Of a stretch of 55,698 nt of DNA, positions 54,647 through 55,698 are shown piece by piece. Every line of letters begins with the position of its first letter. Position 1 is the stretch's first letter. Position numbers and translations under genes: made by a program. The notes under the pieces are model-generated. The model worked only from the letters and a program-made list of their open reading frames with translations, ran no database searches and was not told the DNA's origin. Origin of the DNA: Planctomycetota bacterium (GTDB taxonomy: Bacteria > Planctomycetota > Planctomycetia > Pirellulales > Lacipirellulaceae). The stretch spans positions 1-55,698 of the forward strand of contig JAJRSE010000018.1 in NCBI GenBank assembly GCA_024278955.1. The letters are read 5' to 3'.

Positions 54647-54804
54647 TACGACAACGCTAGGTTGAACGTACGGCGACTCGACAGGCACAACGAGATGGAG
54701 CTAGTCCCTGAGGTACGTGGCCGTCGCCAAATTTGGTGCGTTACAAGCGAACAATGCGTTAACACCAGCTCGACCTTGATGCCACGAAACGAACGCACAG
54801 TTTT
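54647..54804. other. Intergenic stretch after the hybrid kinase
   Basis: About 158 bp between the kinase stop and the convergent lipoprotein remnant. No terminator-like hairpin was found. Confidence 0.35.
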
Positions 54805-55138
54805 TTAGAAACCACGCATCCTCTCTTTCTTCTCTTCCTTTTCGTCATGCACAACTGTAAACGCAAACGATTTACAGACGAGTTTCTCTCCGACTTCCTT
54901 TCCTACTGCCTGATAACCTTCTCCTTGGTATTTTCTTTCCGTCGTTTGAACCATGTCAACGGCGTAGTTGCCTACTGGCAGCTTTCCGATCGGTATCAAC
55001 TCAACTACCACCTGCTTCAGCGGGTGGTAGTTGAGTCAAGGGAATTTCAACCCCCGGCTCCTCGCGAGCGCACCCGCCACTCGCCGCCAAAAGGAGAATC
55101 AAAACCGGCCACAGAACTAGCTTGCTTGTTCGCTGCAT
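54805..55138 (-). pseudogene. Small lipoprotein gene interrupted by a 36-bp palindrome
   Basis: The minus strand from the ATG at 55138 reads MQRTSKLVLWPVLILLLAAS then GGC, a signal peptide with a clear lipobox Cys at residue 23, and stops at 55001-55003 after 45 residues. The rest (IPIGKLPVGNYAVDMVQTTE, ending KERMRGF) lies in another frame down to 54805. Removing 40 nt, 55000-55039 (the palindrome plus one TCAA copy), joins them exactly: EEPGVEIPL continues into IPIGKLPVGNY, giving a 97-residue lipoprotein. The gene is therefore split by insertion. Function of the intact protein is unknown. Confidence 0.82.
54996..55039. mobile_element. 36-bp palindromic element with TCAA target duplication
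   Basis: The element (55000-55035) has arms CTCAACTACCACC and their exact complement around a short loop. It is flanked on both sides by TCAA (54996-54999 and 55036-55039). Removing the element and one TCAA restores the host reading frame. A related, half-degenerate copy lies at 55166-55202. Confidence 0.88.
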
Positions 55139-55165
55139 AATAAATAATCTACCAGACTATTCCAA

Positions 55166-55202
55166 CTCAACTACCACCCGCTGAAGCCGGTAGGTTTGAA
55201 AG
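55166..55202. repeat. Degenerate copy of the 36-bp palindrome
   Basis: The first 22 nt (55166-55187) equal one half of the palindrome at 55000-55035 in inverted orientation; the other half (CGGTAGGTTTGAAAG) has diverged. It lies 28 bp upstream of the disrupted lipoprotein start. A further small stem GGACT-AAA-AGTCC lies at 55216-55228. Confidence 0.7.
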
Positions 55203-55352
55203 TTTCGTGAGCTACGGACTAAAAGTCCTCACTCACGAGGGAATGATATTTTTGTAGGGTGGGAGGTTCCGCCGGCTGGCTCATGCTCCACTTTCCGTCG
55301 ACAAATCGGTTGGGCATACCCCCCGACCGCCGCCCACGATGCCGCCGGCAAC

Positions 55353-55698
55353 ATGACCACCATACCAAACCCCCAGTCCCCAGCCTCCGGCCTCTCACTC
55401 AAATACGACGCTTGGAACCGGATGGTCGAAGTAAAGGAGGGCGCGACGGTCATTCAGCAAAACCAATTCGACGGCCTCAACCGGCGCATCGTCCGGGACG
55501 AAACCGGCGGCACCGGCAACTTGCGGCATTTTTATTACAACCAGCAGTGGCAAGTCTTAGAAGAGCGGGTGGGCACCGCCACCACAGCCGACAAGCAATA
55601 CGTTTACCATCCGCACTACGTCGACGCGATCGCGCTCAGCTACGATTCCGCCGGCGTCGAACACTACTACCTGCAAGATGCCAATTTCAATGTCACGG
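55353..55698 (+). CDS. RHS/YD-repeat protein, partial (runs off the window)
   Basis: An open frame continues past the right edge. It contains DAAGNMTTIP (codons before the ATG at 55353 belong to the same frame), then YDAWNRMVEVKEG, FDGLNRRIVRDETGG and LRHFYYNQQWQVLEER, which are YD-repeat motifs, and the core-like YVYHPHYVDAIALSY and YYLQDANFNVT. No proper N-terminus or start is visible; the frame upstream to 55200 is not RHS-like, so this may be a 5'-truncated or displaced RHS end. RHS proteins are large secreted or surface proteins with variable toxin tips. A period-7 run lies within its coding sequence (55371-55398). Confidence 0.8.
   Translation, partial: MTTIPNPQSPASGLSLKYDAWNRMVEVKEGATVIQQNQFDGLNRRIVRDETGGTGNLRHFYYNQQWQVLEERVGTATTADKQYVYHPHYVDAIALSYDSAGVEHYYLQDANFNVT
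55371..55398 (+). repeat. Period-7 run inside the RHS frame
   Basis: CCCCAGT, CCCCAGC, CTCCGGC, CTCTCAC lie between the DAAGNM motif and the next YD motif, in the inter-repeat linker of the protein. Confidence 0.6.

Noticed and set aside
54847..55140. 97-residue plus-strand open frame
   Set aside because: Opposite to the disrupted lipoprotein gene, which explains the region better.

Overview
This window is ordinary-looking bacterial chromosome, mid-50s %GC by eye. It most likely comes from a planctomycete of the Pirellulales. The evidence is indirect: a zinc-ribbon membrane protein of the MJ0042 type, an OleA-like head-to-head thiolase, a secreted cyclophilin with a PEP-CTERM-like tail, an RHS/YD-repeat protein end, many palindromic repeats between genes, and many start codons without a Shine-Dalgarno sequence. 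I see no rRNA, tRNA, CRISPR array, integrase or intact transposase.

Layout. Positions 0.3-6.5 kb hold acyl-chain enzymes (MaoC-like dehydratase, AMP-dependent acyl ligase, OleA-like thiolase, hotdog thioesterase) with a class I glutamine-amidotransferase-like protein that lacks its nucleophile and a CPBP protease. Positions 6.7-14.5 kb hold an ACT protein, a zinc-ribbon membrane protein, an HD phosphohydrolase, an RNase H-like protein, glgB and a VapC-type toxin-antitoxin pair. Positions 14.6-21.5 kb hold a SurA/PpiD-type foldase, topA and a ParE-type toxin broken by a 22-bp tandem duplication. A minus-strand block at 21.6-32.1 kb holds HU, a small lipoprotein, pyrD, trpS and acpS, preceded by a molybdopterin operon (FAD/Fe-S oxidase, moaD, moaE, moaA, cysteine desulfurase, YkgJ protein). 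Positions 32.5-36 kb hold membrane proteins, folE, a Lon-substrate-domain protein and a DUF309 protein. Positions 36.3-42.5 kb hold nth, dcd, an AAA+ ATPase, an HDOD protein, purU and the cyclophilin. Positions 42.9-47.5 kb encode one secreted beta-barrel plus beta-helix protein. Positions 47.6-50.3 kb hold a DksA-like zinc protein and rlmKL.

Positions 50.7-54.6 kb are the most interesting coding unit: dsrE2, tusA and a 1,032-residue protein that joins histidine kinase, receiver, HPt, receiver and HD-GYP modules, with only 3-14 bp between genes. This suggests a sulfur-relay pair feeding a c-di-GMP phosphodiesterase phosphorelay. The window ends with a lipoprotein gene split by a 36-bp palindrome flanked by a 4-bp target duplication, and with an RHS protein running off the edge.

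Several kinds of small repeat deserve attention: period-7 pyrimidine-rich arrays directly before at least seven start codons, two 109-bp hairpin elements sharing only their ends, a family of 22-nt palindromes centred on TYGCA, and at least two larger inverted-repeat elements.
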